DNA from: Phenylobacterium hankyongense
Lineage (GTDB): Bacteria; Pseudomonadota; Alphaproteobacteria; Caulobacterales; Caulobacteraceae
Direction: 5' to 3'
Length of the DNA: 64,000 nt
NCBI RefSeq assembly: GCF_003254505.1
Contig: NZ_QFYP01000001.1
Span: forward strand, 914,001-978,000
Shown here: positions 1 through 7,837 of the stretch, piece after piece
How positions within the stretch are numbered: position 1 is the stretch's first letter
Layout of the letters: every line of letters starts with the position of its first letter
Program-made: the position numbers and the translations under genes
Notes under the pieces: model-generated
Database searches by the model: none
Told to the model about the DNA's origin: nothing
The model's input: the letters and a program-made list of their open reading frames with translations, nothing else

Positions 1-1
1 G

Positions 2-616
2 GTCTCGCTCGACCGCGACATCCTGCGGCCGGTGGACGACCCCTTCCAGCCGGAAGGCGGCCTGCGCCTGCTCACCGGCGGCCTCGGGCGGGCGGTGATC
101 AAGACCTCGGCGGTCAAGCCGGCGCATCTGGTGGTCGAGGCCCCGGCCTTGGTGTTCGACGACCAGGACGACCTGCTGGCCGCCCACAAGCGCGGCGAGC
201 TGAACCGCGACTTCGTGGCCGTGGTCCGCTTCCAAGGCCCGAAGGCCAACGGCATGCCGGAGCTGCACTCCCTGACCCCGGCGCTCGGCGTCCTGCTCGA
301 CAAGGGGTTCAAGGTGGCGCTGGTCACCGACGGGCGGATGTCGGGCGCCAGCGGCAAGGTCCCGGCCGCCATCCACGTCACCCCGGAAGCGGTCGACGGC
401 GGGCCGCTGGCCCGGGTGCGCGATGGCGACATGATCCGGCTGGACGCCGAGAACGGCCTGCTGGAGATCCGGGTTTCGCAGGAAGAATTGATGAGTCGTG
501 CGCCGGCCGTGGCGCGGGCCTCGGGCTTCGGCTATGGGCGTGAGCTGTTCGGCTGGATGCGCCGCGCCGCCGGGCCCGCCGACGCGGGCGCCTGCAGTCT
601 GTTCGAGGCGGCTTAA
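2..616 (+). CDS. edd: Phosphogluconate dehydratase (Edd), C-terminal part, cut by the window edge
   Basis: The reading frame is open from the first bases, so the N-terminal part lies outside the window. Edd dehydrates 6-phosphogluconate to KDPG in the cytoplasmic Entner-Doudoroff pathway and belongs to the IlvD/Edd [4Fe-4S] dehydratase family. The visible 204 residues match the C-terminal half of that family: a glycine-rich [12 protein letters not shown] segment, [12 protein letters not shown], and the [12 protein letters not shown] motif. The identification is supported by context: glk starts directly after the stop codon and eda follows, which is the usual Caulobacter-type order. The genes are almost certainly co-transcribed. 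No anomaly is seen in the visible part. Confidence 0.95.
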   Translation, partial: VSLDRDILRPVDDPFQPEGGLRLLTGGLGRAVIKTSAVKPAHLVVEAPALVFDDQDDLLAAHKRGELNRDFVAVVRFQGPKANGMPELHSLTPALGVLLDKGFKVALVTDGRMSGASGKVPAAIHVTPEAVDGGPLARVRDGDMIRLDAENGLLEIRVSQEELMSRAPAVARASGFGYGRELFGWMRRAAGPADAGACSLFEAA

Positions 617-1585
617 GTGAAACCACAGTACGAAGGTCTGGTCGGCGACGTCGGCGGCACCAACGCCCGCTTCGCCCTGGTGGACGCCCAGGGCCACGTC
701 CGCCACCCCCGCAGCTTCCCGGCGCGCGACTACGCCAGCCTCGCCGACGTGATCGGCGAATACCTGGAGACCACCGCCGGCCGCAAACGCCCGCCGCGGG
801 CGGTGATCGCGGTCGCCGGGCCGGTGCTCGACGGCGAGATCGAGTTCACCAACCTCGACTGGCAGATCTCCGAGGGCGACCTCCTGGCACACTTCGAGTT
901 CGAGGCGGTGAAGCTGCTCAACGACTTCGCGGCCCAGGCGCTGGCCTGTCCGCTGCTGGAGCCGGACGCCCTGCGCCCGATCGGGCCGGTGATGCGGCCG
1001 GGCAGCGACTGCCCGCTGGTGGTGCTGGGCGCGGGCACAGGCTTCGGAGTGGCGGGCCTGGCGCGCGGCGACCGCGGCGACCTGGCCGTGGCCACGGAGG
1101 GCGGTCACGCCGCCTTCGCCCCCACCGACGAGGTGGAGGTCGAGGTCTGGCGCAGGCTGACCGCCCGGTATGGCCGGGCCTCCATCGAGCGGCTGCTGTC
1201 CGGGCCGGGACTCTTCGACCTCTACCAGGCGCTGGCGGACATGGAGCGGGTCAACGCCCCGCTGGCCGATGAGAAGGCGGTGATCGACGCGGCCGCCGCC
1301 GGCGACACCCTGGCCAACGCCACCCTCGACCGGTTCTGCGGCATCCTCGGCTCGGTGGCCGGCGACCTGGCGCTGAGCTTCGGCGCCCGCGGCGGCGTCT
1401 TCGTCTCCGGCGGCATCGCGCCCCGCATGGCCGACCGTCTGGCCTCGGGCGGCTTCCGCGCCCGCTTCGAGGACAAGGGGCGGCTGACCCCCTACGTGCA
1501 GCAGATTCCGACGTCGCTGGTGCTGCATCCCTATCCGGCGATCGTCGGCGCCGCGCGTGAACTCGGGCAGATGGAGCGCCTATGA
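617..1585 (+). CDS. glk: Glucokinase
   Basis: This 322-residue cytoplasmic kinase phosphorylates glucose to glucose-6-phosphate. It belongs to the bacterial Glk family rather than the ROK family. Visible signatures are the N-terminal phosphate-binding [10 protein letters not shown] (about residues 10-19), LND with the likely catalytic Asp103, [10 protein letters not shown] (138-147) and a late SGG motif. The start is a GTG immediately after the edd stop codon, and the last bases overlap the eda start by four bases. This arrangement implies translational coupling within an edd-glk-eda operon that feeds glucose into the Entner-Doudoroff route. Length is normal for the family. Confidence 0.95.
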   Translation: MKPQYEGLVGDVGGTNARFALVDAQGHVRHPRSFPARDYASLADVIGEYLETTAGRKRPPRAVIAVAGPVLDGEIEFTNLDWQISEGDLLAHFEFEAVKLLNDFAAQALACPLLEPDALRPIGPVMRPGSDCPLVVLGAGTGFGVAGLARGDRGDLAVATEGGHAAFAPTDEVEVEVWRRLTARYGRASIERLLSGPGLFDLYQALADMERVNAPLADEKAVIDAAAAGDTLANATLDRFCGILGSVAGDLALSFGARGGVFVSGGIAPRMADRLASGGFRARFEDKGRLTPYVQQIPTSLVLHPYPAIVGAARELGQMERL

Positions 1586-2220
1586 CCCTCGACGAAATCC
1601 TGATGCAGGCGCCGGTCATCCCGGTGCTGATCATCGACGACGTGGCCCACGCCGTGCCGCTCGGCCGCGCCCTGGTGGCCGGCGGCCTGACGGTGCTGGA
1701 GATCACCATGCGCACGCCGGTGGCCAGCGCCAGCATCGAACGCATGGTCGGCGAGGTCGAGGGCGCGATCGTCGGCGCCGGCACCGTGCTCACCCCGGCC
1801 ATGCGCCAGGCGGTCGCCGACGTCGGCGGCGCCTTCGCGGTCAGCCCGGGGCTGATCGAGGGCGAGCGCGCGGACGGCCCCGTGCCGCTGCTGCCGGGGA
1901 TCGCCACCGCCACCGAACTGATGGCCGGCCTGGCCGCCGGGTTCGAGCGCTTCAAGCTGTTCCCGGCCAACATCGCCGGCGGCGTCGAGGCCCTGAAGGC
2001 CTTCGCCAGCCCTTTCCAGCAGGTGAAGTTCTGCCCGACCGGCGGGGTCAACGCCAAGAACGCCGCCGACTACCTGGCGCTGCCCAACGTGGTCTGCGTC
2101 GGCGGCAGCTGGGTCGCCCCCGCCGACGCGGTGCGGTCCGGCGACTGGGGCCGCATCACCGCGCTGGCCCGCGAGGCCGCGGCGCTGCGCCAGCGCGCGC
2201 CGGCGCCCGTCGCGGGCTGA
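1582..2220 (+). CDS. eda: KDPG aldolase (2-keto-3-deoxy-6-phosphogluconate aldolase)
   Basis: This 212-residue class I aldolase splits KDPG into pyruvate and glyceraldehyde-3-phosphate, the last step of the Entner-Doudoroff pathway. Active-site residues are all present: Glu40 and Arg44 in LEITMRTP, the GAGTVLTP loop, the Schiff-base Lys125 in FKLFPAN, and the TGGVN phosphate-binding motif near 153. It overlaps glk by ATGA and ends just before a small unknown gene, so it is the third member of a tight operon. Length and motifs are typical. Confidence 0.96.
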   Translation: MTLDEILMQAPVIPVLIIDDVAHAVPLGRALVAGGLTVLEITMRTPVASASIERMVGEVEGAIVGAGTVLTPAMRQAVADVGGAFAVSPGLIEGERADGPVPLLPGIATATELMAGLAAGFERFKLFPANIAGGVEALKAFASPFQQVKFCPTGGVNAKNAADYLALPNVVCVGGSWVAPADAVRSGDWGRITALAREAAALRQRAPAPVAG

Positions 2221-2225
2221 CGCCG

Positions 2226-2492
2226 ATGGCGGACGCGCCGCACCCCAACGAGCAGGTCCGCTGGCTGGTGACCGCCCGCGCCCGGCCGGGCGAGCCGGGC
2301 TCGGCGACGGTCAGCGTGCTGGCGCGCAACGCCATGGTGCCGGAACTGGCCTTCGACATGATGGTCGACTGGCACCTGGGCGCCGAGGCCCCCGACGTCG
2401 AGGGCCGGGCGCTGATCATCCTGTCGCTGCTGTTCAAGGAGCTGGCGGCCGAATGCGAACGCGCCGCCGGGACGCGCTTCCAGGAGGGGTAG
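2226..2492 (+). CDS. Small hypothetical protein (88 aa) at the end of the edd-glk-eda operon
   Basis: I do not recognise this family. The 88-residue product has no signal peptide or clear membrane segment. The C-terminal half contains a hydrophobic helix-like stretch (ALIILSLLFKELAAE) followed by charged residues, so it is probably a small soluble alpha/beta protein. The ATG lies five bases after the eda stop, so it is very likely co-transcribed and could be a sugar-operon accessory. The open frame extends upstream inside eda, but the ATG at 2226 is the only sensible start. It is followed by palindromic repeats that probably end the transcript. Confidence 0.6.
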   Translation: MADAPHPNEQVRWLVTARARPGEPGSATVSVLARNAMVPELAFDMMVDWHLGAEAPDVEGRALIILSLLFKELAAECERAAGTRFQEG

Positions 2493-2506
2493 TCCTCCGG
2501 CTCGTC

Positions 2507-2597
2507 ATCACCCGGCTCGTCCGGGTGATCCAACCCAAGGTCGATCTTCACCAGCTGCGGCCGGCGTCCTGGGCTGGATAGCCCGGACAAGCCGGGC
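2507..2597. repeat. Two small palindromic (REP-like) elements between convergent genes
   Basis: Two hairpins lie in the gap between the eda operon and the convergent crotonase gene. The first is ATCACCCGG, five bases, CCGGGTGAT (2507-2529). The second is GCCCGG, a short loop, CCGGGC (2581-2597). They resemble palindromes at 7781 and 55383 in this window and probably act as bidirectional 3' end structures. Neither is followed by a clean T tract, so rho-independent termination is not certain. Confidence 0.6.
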
Positions 2598-2630
2598 CAT
2601 GACGACAGCTTAGGAAGCAACACCTCGATA

Positions 2631-3413
2631 TCAGAGCCCCTTGAACACCCCCGCCCGCCGCTCCGCCACCGAGCGCACGCCCTCGGCGAAGTCGTCGGTC
2701 ACCCGCAGGATGGATTGCTCGCGGTGCTCGATCGCGGTCTGCGCGCGGACCTGGGCGGCCAGCCCCTGGCGCAGGGTCTTGCGGGTGGAGATCACCGCCA
2801 GCGGGGCGTTCTCGGCGATCTCGCCGGCCAGGCGCAGGGCGGCGGCGCGCAGCTCCGTCTGCGGAACAACTTCGTCCACCAGGCCCCAGGCGAGGCCCTC
2901 CTCGGCCTTGATCCGCCGGCCGGTGAGGAACATCAGGTTGGCCCGCTGCACGCCCACCAGGCGCGGCAGGGTGTAGGTCAGGCCGAACCCCGGGTGGAAG
3001 CCGAGCTTGACGAAGTTGGCGACGAAGCGGGCTTCCGGCGCGGCGACGCGGAAGTCGGCCACCAGCGCCAGGCCCAGGCCCGCGCCCACCGCCGAGCCCT
3101 GCACCGCCGCGACGATCGGCGTCTCCACCGAGAACAGCCGCACCGCCTGGTCATAGAGGGCCGAGACCCCGCCCATGCCGGAGGCGACGCTGTCGCCGGG
3201 GCTGGAAAAGTCGGCCCCGCCGCAGAAGGTCTTGCCCTGGCTCTGCAGCACGATGGCCCGCGCGCCGCGCGTGCCATCGACGGCCTCCAGGGCGTCGGCG
3301 AGGTCGCGCATCAGCTCCACGGAGACGAAGTTGTGCGGCGGCTTGTCGATGGTCGCCACCGCCACGTGGCCGTCCATGGCCACCGTCACATGGTCCCCGA
3401 ACGCGGATTTCAT
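2631..3413 (-). CDS. Crotonase-fold protein (enoyl-CoA hydratase/isomerase family) lacking hydratase glutamates
   Basis: This 260-residue protein has the crotonase fold: an oxyanion-hole region around CGGADFS (64-70), GSAVGAGLGLALVADF (106-121) and a LTGRRIKAEEGLAWGLVDEVV segment. Classical hydratases carry catalytic glutamates in PExxLG and AMEM. Here the corresponding positions are Phe134 (NFVKLG) and Leu160 (ANLM), so simple enoyl-CoA hydration is doubtful; isomerase, thioesterase-like or another CoA chemistry is possible. The start overlaps the stop of the upstream acyl-CoA dehydrogenase by four bases, so the two are translationally coupled. The frame stays open upstream inside the dehydrogenase, but that extension is a shadow; the ATG at 3413 gives the family's usual length. 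Confidence 0.85.
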   Translation of the reverse strand: MKSAFGDHVTVAMDGHVAVATIDKPPHNFVSVELMRDLADALEAVDGTRGARAIVLQSQGKTFCGGADFSSPGDSVASGMGGVSALYDQAVRLFSVETPIVAAVQGSAVGAGLGLALVADFRVAAPEARFVANFVKLGFHPGFGLTYTLPRLVGVQRANLMFLTGRRIKAEEGLAWGLVDEVVPQTELRAAALRLAGEIAENAPLAVISTRKTLRQGLAAQVRAQTAIEHREQSILRVTDDFAEGVRSVAERRAGVFKGL

Positions 3414-4576
3414 CGTCTCGTCCCCAGAAGGTTGCGGGCCACGACCATTTTGTGGACCTCGGTCGGGCCGTCGTAGATCCGCATGGTGCGCAGCCGCGAG
3501 GCCATCAGCTGCAGCGGCAGTTCCTTGGTCATGCCCATGGCCCCGAAGGTCTGCATGGCGCGGTCGACGACCTCCCAGGCCATCTCGGTGGCGTAGGCCT
3601 TGATCATCGAGATTTCCTGCCGCACGTCGCGGCCCTGGTCCAGTTTCCAGGCGCAGTCGTAGGTCATCAGCCGCGCGGCGTGGATGCGGGTGGCGGCGTC
3701 GGCCACCCACCACTGGATCGCCTGGCGCTCGGACAGCGGCAGGCCGAAGGTCTTCCGCTGCGGGGCGTACTCGCAGATCATGTCCAGCGCCCGCTGCGCC
3801 ATGCCGATCGACCACGACGCCATCTCGATCCGCCGGGTCCCGAGCCGCAGCTGCATCGGGGCGAAGCCCGCGCCCTCCTGCCCCAGGAGCTTCCAGCCCT
3901 CGACCCGGCAGTCCTCCAGCGCGATCTCGTAGGTCGCCGCCCCGCCGATCATCGGGATGCGCCGCAGCACGTTGAAGCCGGGCGTGCCCTTGTCGACCAG
4001 GAAGGCGGAGATGCCGCCGCGGGCCCGCTTCTCCCTGTCGGTCACCGCCATGACGATGGTGAAGTCGGCGTCCGCGGCGCGGCTTATCCAGGTCTTTCGG
4101 CCGTTGAGGATCCAGTCCTCGCCGTCGCGCTCGGCGCGGGTGACCATGCCGGCGGGATCGGCGCCCGCGCCCGGCTCGGAGATGCCGATCGCCGAGATCG
4201 TCTCGCCCCGGACATAGGGCTCGAGGTAGGCCTTGCGCTGCGGCGCGTTCACCGTGGCCATCAGCATCCGCAGGTTCGGGCTGTCGGGCGGCAGGGTGTA
4301 GGGCGTGACCGTGCGGCCCAGCTCCTCGTTGACGCCGACCATGGCCACCATCGGCAGGTCGGCGCCGCCGATGTCCTCCGGGGCGTCCAGGCCCCACAGG
4401 CCGAGCGCGCGGGAAACCTCGTCCAGCCGCTTGTGCTCGGCGGGGCCGAGACCCAGGCCCTCGCCGGCCGCCTCGCGGGCCAGCACCGCCGGCTCCAGCG
4501 GCAGGAGCTCGTCGCGGACGAACCGCGTGACCAGGTCCTTGAGCATGCGGTGCTCTTCGGAAACGTCGAAGTCCAC
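3410..4576 (-). CDS. Acyl-CoA dehydrogenase
   Basis: This 388-residue flavoprotein should oxidise an acyl-CoA to the trans-2-enoyl-CoA, passing electrons to ETF. It has the three-part acyl-CoA dehydrogenase layout: helical N-terminus, a middle beta domain with ISEPGAGADPAGM and WILNGRKTWIS, and a C-terminal helical domain with IYDGPTEVHKMVVARNLL. The YDG(P) form, in place of the YEGT of short and medium-chain enzymes, is characteristic of ACAD10/11-like or FadE17-like members, so the substrate may be long, branched or hydroxylated. It is the promoter-proximal gene of a two-gene unit with the crotonase and is divergent from a CoA-transferase gene. Confidence 0.93.
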   Translation of the reverse strand: MDFDVSEEHRMLKDLVTRFVRDELLPLEPAVLAREAAGEGLGLGPAEHKRLDEVSRALGLWGLDAPEDIGGADLPMVAMVGVNEELGRTVTPYTLPPDSPNLRMLMATVNAPQRKAYLEPYVRGETISAIGISEPGAGADPAGMVTRAERDGEDWILNGRKTWISRAADADFTIVMAVTDREKRARGGISAFLVDKGTPGFNVLRRIPMIGGAATYEIALEDCRVEGWKLLGQEGAGFAPMQLRLGTRRIEMASWSIGMAQRALDMICEYAPQRKTFGLPLSERQAIQWWVADAATRIHAARLMTYDCAWKLDQGRDVRQEISMIKAYATEMAWEVVDRAMQTFGAMGMTKELPLQLMASRLRTMRIYDGPTEVHKMVVARNLLGTRR

Positions 4577-4648
4577 TGGCTTCCCCCCGCATTCTTCGCG
4601 ATCTTATCAGCGATCATAACGGCCCAAGGCCGACAGGGGAGGACTAAG

Positions 4649-5869
4649 ATGGCGCGAGCCAAGCAGCTGGCGACGGAGGCCACCGGGCCGCTGGCCGGGA
4701 TCCGCATCCTGGACCTCACCAGCGTCGTCAACGGCGCCTACGCCACCCAGATCCTCGCCGACCAGGGCGCCGACGTGATCAAGCTGGAGGACCCGGGCTC
4801 CGGCCGCGGCGCCGGCGGCGACATCATGCGCTGGGCGGGCCATGTGCCGGACGGCGCGCCGCGCGACATGGGCCCGATCTTCCTGACCATCAACCGCAAC
4901 AAGCGCTCGGTGCTGCTGGACCTCAAGCAGGCCAGCGCCGTGCGGGCGCTGAAGCGGTTGATCCGCAGCTGCGACGTGTTCGCCGCGTCCGTGCGCTACG
5001 AGGGGCTGACGCGGCTGGGCCTGGGCTATGAGGACGTCAAGGCGATCCGGCCGGACATCGTCTACGTCCACGCCGCGGGCTACGGCTCGGACGGGCCCTA
5101 CGCCGGCGAGCCGGCCTACGACGACCTGATCCAGTCCGCCTCGGGCCTGGCCGACATCCTGCCGCGCACGGACGGCAATCCGGTCCCGCGCATCCTGCCG
5201 ACCCTGGTGGCCGACAAGGTCTCCGGCCTGTTCATGGCCCAGGCGGTGACCGCGGCCCTGCTGCACCGCGCCCGCACCGGCGAGGGCCAGTTCGTCGAGG
5301 TGCCGATGCTGGAGTGCGTCACCAGCTTCACCCTGGTGGAGCACCTCTACGACCACGCCTTCGAGCCGCCGACCGGCCAGTGGGGCTATTCGCGGGTGGT
5401 CAATCCGCACCGCAAGCCGTTCCGGACCCAGGACGGCTACATCGGACTTCTTCCGTATACGGACAAGCAGTGGGACCAGTTCTTCGAGGTCGCCGGCTGG
5501 GGCGACAGCCTCGCCAAGGACCCGCGGTTCTCCGACTACGCCGCGCGCGCCAAGCACACCCACGAGCTCTACGCCCTGGTGGAGACGGTCACCGAAACCA
5601 AGACCACCGACGCGTGGCTGGCCTTGCTCAAGCCGCTGTCGATCCCGGTGGTGAAGACCAACCGGCTGGACGACCTGGAGAGCGATCCGCACCTGGCCGC
5701 CGTCGGCCTCTTCGAGCAGTACGAGCACCCCGAGGTCGGGACCTACAAGGCGCTGCGCCCGCCGGTGCGGTTTTCCGCCACCCCCTCCAACATCCGCCGC
5801 CACCCGCCCCGCCTCGGCGAGCACACCGACGAAGTGCTGGCCGAGCTCGGCGAGGACGAGACGGCCTGA
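4649..5869 (+). CDS. Class III CoA-transferase (CaiB/BaiF family)
   Basis: This 406-residue protein should move CoA between carboxylic acids, or from a succinyl or acetyl donor. The family layout is clear: N-terminal GPLAGIRILDLTSVVNGAYATQ, GADVIKLEDP, NRNKRSVLLDL, and the AYDDLIQSASG segment carrying the family's catalytic Asp. The frame is open for over 1 kb upstream, antisense to the dehydrogenase, but ATG 4649, preceded by AGGGGAGG, gives the family length. It is divergent from the dehydrogenase-crotonase pair and probably makes or recycles the CoA thioester they use. The substrate cannot be told from sequence. Confidence 0.93.
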   Translation: MARAKQLATEATGPLAGIRILDLTSVVNGAYATQILADQGADVIKLEDPGSGRGAGGDIMRWAGHVPDGAPRDMGPIFLTINRNKRSVLLDLKQASAVRALKRLIRSCDVFAASVRYEGLTRLGLGYEDVKAIRPDIVYVHAAGYGSDGPYAGEPAYDDLIQSASGLADILPRTDGNPVPRILPTLVADKVSGLFMAQAVTAALLHRARTGEGQFVEVPMLECVTSFTLVEHLYDHAFEPPTGQWGYSRVVNPHRKPFRTQDGYIGLLPYTDKQWDQFFEVAGWGDSLAKDPRFSDYAARAKHTHELYALVETVTETKTTDAWLALLKPLSIPVVKTNRLDDLESDPHLAAVGLFEQYEHPEVGTYKALRPPVRFSATPSNIRRHPPRLGEHTDEVLAELGEDETA

Positions 5870-5877
5870 GACTGAAG

Positions 5878-6111
5878 TTCCTCCCCCGCTGGGGGAGGGG
5901 GACCGCGAAGCGGTGGAGGGGGTCGGCGCGAACCTCGGAGGACCCCCTCAGTCGGCTTCGCCGACAGCTCCCCCGGAAGGGGAGCAACTTGGTCGCTTAG
6001 TTCCTCCCCCGCTGGGGGAGGGGGACCGCGAAGCGGTGGAGGGGGTCAGCACGAACCTTGGAGGCCCCCCTCAGTCGCTTCGCGACAGCTCCCCCAAAGG
6101 GGGAGCAACTG
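5878..6111. repeat. Tandem pair of about 112-bp complex palindromic intergenic elements
   Basis: Two near-identical units (5878-5990 and 6001-6111) lie head to tail between convergent genes. Each starts TTCCTCCCCCGCTGGGGGAG, contains the internal dyad ACCGCGAAGCGGT, a GTGGAGGGGGTC block, a middle stretch that varies, a second dyad around CTTCGC, and ends in CTCCCCC...GGGGAGCAACT. The first 47 bases are identical in the two units. A diverged relative lies at 35534-35684. Such elements are common in intergenic DNA of Caulobacterales; their function is not established. They could fold into strong RNA stem-loops. Confidence 0.85.
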
Positions 6112-6118
6112 GGCGGCG

Positions 6119-6535
6119 CTAGGCCGGCGCGAACACCGGAACCGGCGGGCCGCCTTCGGTGTCCTGGAAGCGGACATTGACGCGCTGGCCGATGGTCAGG
6201 CCGTCGGGCGCCACGCCGACGAAGTTGGTCAGCACCGCCGGGCCCTCGTCGAGGGTCACGTAGCCGATGGCGTAGGGGCCGGTCGGCGAGCGATGCATCA
6301 CCGAGTAGCTGTAGATCACCCCCTCGCCCGGGCTCTCCTCCCACACCGTCTCGCCGGACATGCAGAACGGGCAGATGGCGCGCGGGTACCAGTGGGCCTT
6401 GCCGCAGGGGACGCAGCGCTTGATCAGGAAGCGGCCTTCGCGGGCGGCGTCCCAGAACGGCTGGCTCTCGACGTTGACCACCGGCGCGGGGATCGGCCGG
6501 GTCATCAGGGCGGGCTTCTCTTGGGTCTCTGACAT
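6119..6535 (-). CDS. DUF35 OB-fold protein with rubredoxin-like zinc ribbon
   Basis: This 138-residue protein has the two-part DUF35 layout: an N-terminal zinc ribbon with four cysteines (C41-x2-C44 and C55-x2-C58), then an OB fold (IYSYSVMH ... AIGYVTLDEGP). DUF35 proteins bind acyl-CoA and act as obligate partners of thiolase-like enzymes; in steroid side-chain degradation such a domain works with an Ltp-type thiolase-like retro-aldolase. The thiolase-like gene lies directly upstream, with its stop four bases before this ATG, strongly suggesting a complex. I chose ATG 6535 (MSETQEK) over the longer open frame because upstream residues overlap the partner gene and look non-coding. Confidence 0.88.
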   Translation of the reverse strand: MSETQEKPALMTRPIPAPVVNVESQPFWDAAREGRFLIKRCVPCGKAHWYPRAICPFCMSGETVWEESPGEGVIYSYSVMHRSPTGPYAIGYVTLDEGPAVLTNFVGVAPDGLTIGQRVNVRFQDTEGGPPVPVFAPA

Positions 6536-6539
6536 GTCC

Positions 6540-7715
6540 TTAAGCCTCCCGCTCGAGGATGACGGTGGCGGAGCCATGGCGCGTGCCGAGCGATCCGCCG
6601 GTGCCGTGGGCGATGGCCAGGTCGCAGTTGGGGACCTGCACCTTCGGGTGGGCTTCGCCGCGCAGCTGGCGCACCGCCTCGATCACCTTGGTGATGCCGC
6701 CGCGGTTGGTGGGGTGGTTGTTGCAGAGGCCGCCGCCGTCGGTGTTGAACGGCAGCTTGCCGACCCCGGAGATCAGGTTTCCGTCGGCGACGAACCGGCC
6801 GCCCTGGCCCTTCTCGCAGAAGCCCAGGTCCTCCAGCTGCATCAGCACGGTGATGGTGAAGCTGTCGTAGATCGAGGCGTACTTCATGTCGGCCGGGGTC
6901 ACGCCGGCTTCCGCAAAGGCGCGCGGACCGGACCAGACCGCGCCGGAGTGGGTGAGGTCGAGGTCGAGGCCGCCGCGCGGGCCCTTCGGCGCCTCGCCTG
7001 CCCCCATCACCTTGACCTTCGGCCGGTTCAGGCTCCTCGCCACCTCCGGCGAGGTGACGATCAGCGCGCCGCCGCCGTCGGTCACCACGCAGCAATCCAG
7101 GAGGTGCAGCGGGTCGGAGATCATCCGCGAGTTCACCACCTCCTCGACGGTGACCACGTTCTTCAGGAAGGCGTGCTCGTTCCACTGGGCGTGGTGCGAG
7201 GCCGCGACCTTGATCCAGGCCAGCTGCTCCGACGTGGTGCCGTACTCGTACATGTGGCGCATGGCGCACATGCCGTAGGTGTTGTGGGTCGAGCCGCCGT
7301 AGATGTTCTCGAAGCCGGCTTCCGGCGCGGGCTCGCCCCCGCCGCCGCCCCGCCCGCCGCCGCCCTTCTGCTGGCGCGGACGACCGGCCAGCGTGATCAG
7401 CGCCACCTGGCACTTGCCCGCGGCGATCGCCTGGGCCGCGTGGCCGACGTGGACGATGTAGGAGGAGCCGCCGGTCTCGGTGGAGTCCATGTGGCGGACG
7501 TTCTTCAGGCCCATGTAGTCGATCATCGACAGGGCCCCGAACCCCGGCGCGTCGCCGGCGCAGAAGAAGCCGTCGACGTCGTCCTTGGTCAGGCCGGCGT
7601 CCTCCAGCGCGCCGCGGGCGCACTCGGCGTGAAGCTGCGGGGTGGATTTGTCGGGGGCGTCGCGGAGCGGATGCTCATACGCCCCCATGATGTAGGCCTT
7701 GCCCTTGATGCTCAT
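6540..7715 (-). CDS. SCP2-type thiolase-like protein (lipid-transfer protein family), nucleophilic Cys missing
   Basis: This 391-residue protein has the thiolase fold of the SCP-x/Ltp family, seen in a late DxxxIYDSFT motif (about 278-287), DGGG near 326-329 and HGTGGSLGTRHG near the end. At the place of the nucleophilic cysteine of true thiolases it has STETGGSSYIV (78-88) with no Cys, which is what retro-aldolases of the Ltp type show. There is also a glycine-rich insert (KGGGGRGGGGG, 117-127). The downstream neighbour is a DUF35 protein, the usual partner. Together they probably cleave a side chain or a beta-hydroxyacyl-CoA rather than thiolyse a beta-ketoacyl-CoA; the substrate is unknown. 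A putative operator sits 11 bases upstream of the ATG. Confidence 0.88.
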   Translation of the reverse strand: MSIKGKAYIMGAYEHPLRDAPDKSTPQLHAECARGALEDAGLTKDDVDGFFCAGDAPGFGALSMIDYMGLKNVRHMDSTETGGSSYIVHVGHAAQAIAAGKCQVALITLAGRPRQQKGGGGRGGGGGEPAPEAGFENIYGGSTHNTYGMCAMRHMYEYGTTSEQLAWIKVAASHHAQWNEHAFLKNVVTVEEVVNSRMISDPLHLLDCCVVTDGGGALIVTSPEVARSLNRPKVKVMGAGEAPKGPRGGLDLDLTHSGAVWSGPRAFAEAGVTPADMKYASIYDSFTITVLMQLEDLGFCEKGQGGRFVADGNLISGVGKLPFNTDGGGLCNNHPTNRGGITKVIEAVRQLRGEAHPKVQVPNCDLAIAHGTGGSLGTRHGSATVILEREA

Positions 7716-7725
7716 AATCCTCGCC

Positions 7726-7740
7726 GAACAATCGTTTGAA
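7726..7740. promoter_or_regulatory. Putative operator, copy A of TTCAAACGNTTGTT
   Basis: GAACAATCGTTTGAA (reverse TTCAAACGATTGTTC) lies 11 bases upstream of the thiolase-like gene's ATG. Nearly the same sequence occurs upstream of an acyl-CoA ligase (9455) and between fadJ and an SDR gene (37845). The near-palindromic core CAAnCGnTTG and positions close to start codons suggest binding by a repressor, probably TetR-type. The regulator is not known. Confidence 0.5.
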
Positions 7741-7780
7741 GTATGCGGTGGGCTTAGCGCGGCCATCCCACGGCTGTCAT

Positions 7781-7811
7781 CCCGGAAAGCCGCGCCAGCG
7801 GCTTGTCCGGG
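7781..7811. repeat. Small palindromic (REP-like) element
   Basis: CCCGGA, A, AGCCGC, loop GCCA, GCGGCT, TG, TCCGGG form a long imperfect hairpin in the gap between the ligase (ending 7838) and the thiolase-like gene. It resembles the element at 55383-55414 (ATCCCGGG-AGCCG-CGCAA-CGGCT) and is a member of a dispersed family in this genome. Confidence 0.6.
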
Positions 7812-7837
7812 CCCATGAACACCGGCCGTGCGGGCGG

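Noticed and set aside
3452-4648. Long plus-strand open frame fused in front of the CoA-transferase
   Set aside because: It lies antisense to a clear acyl-CoA dehydrogenase, has a His/Gly/Arg-rich shadow composition, and ATG 4649 with its ribosome site gives the full family length.
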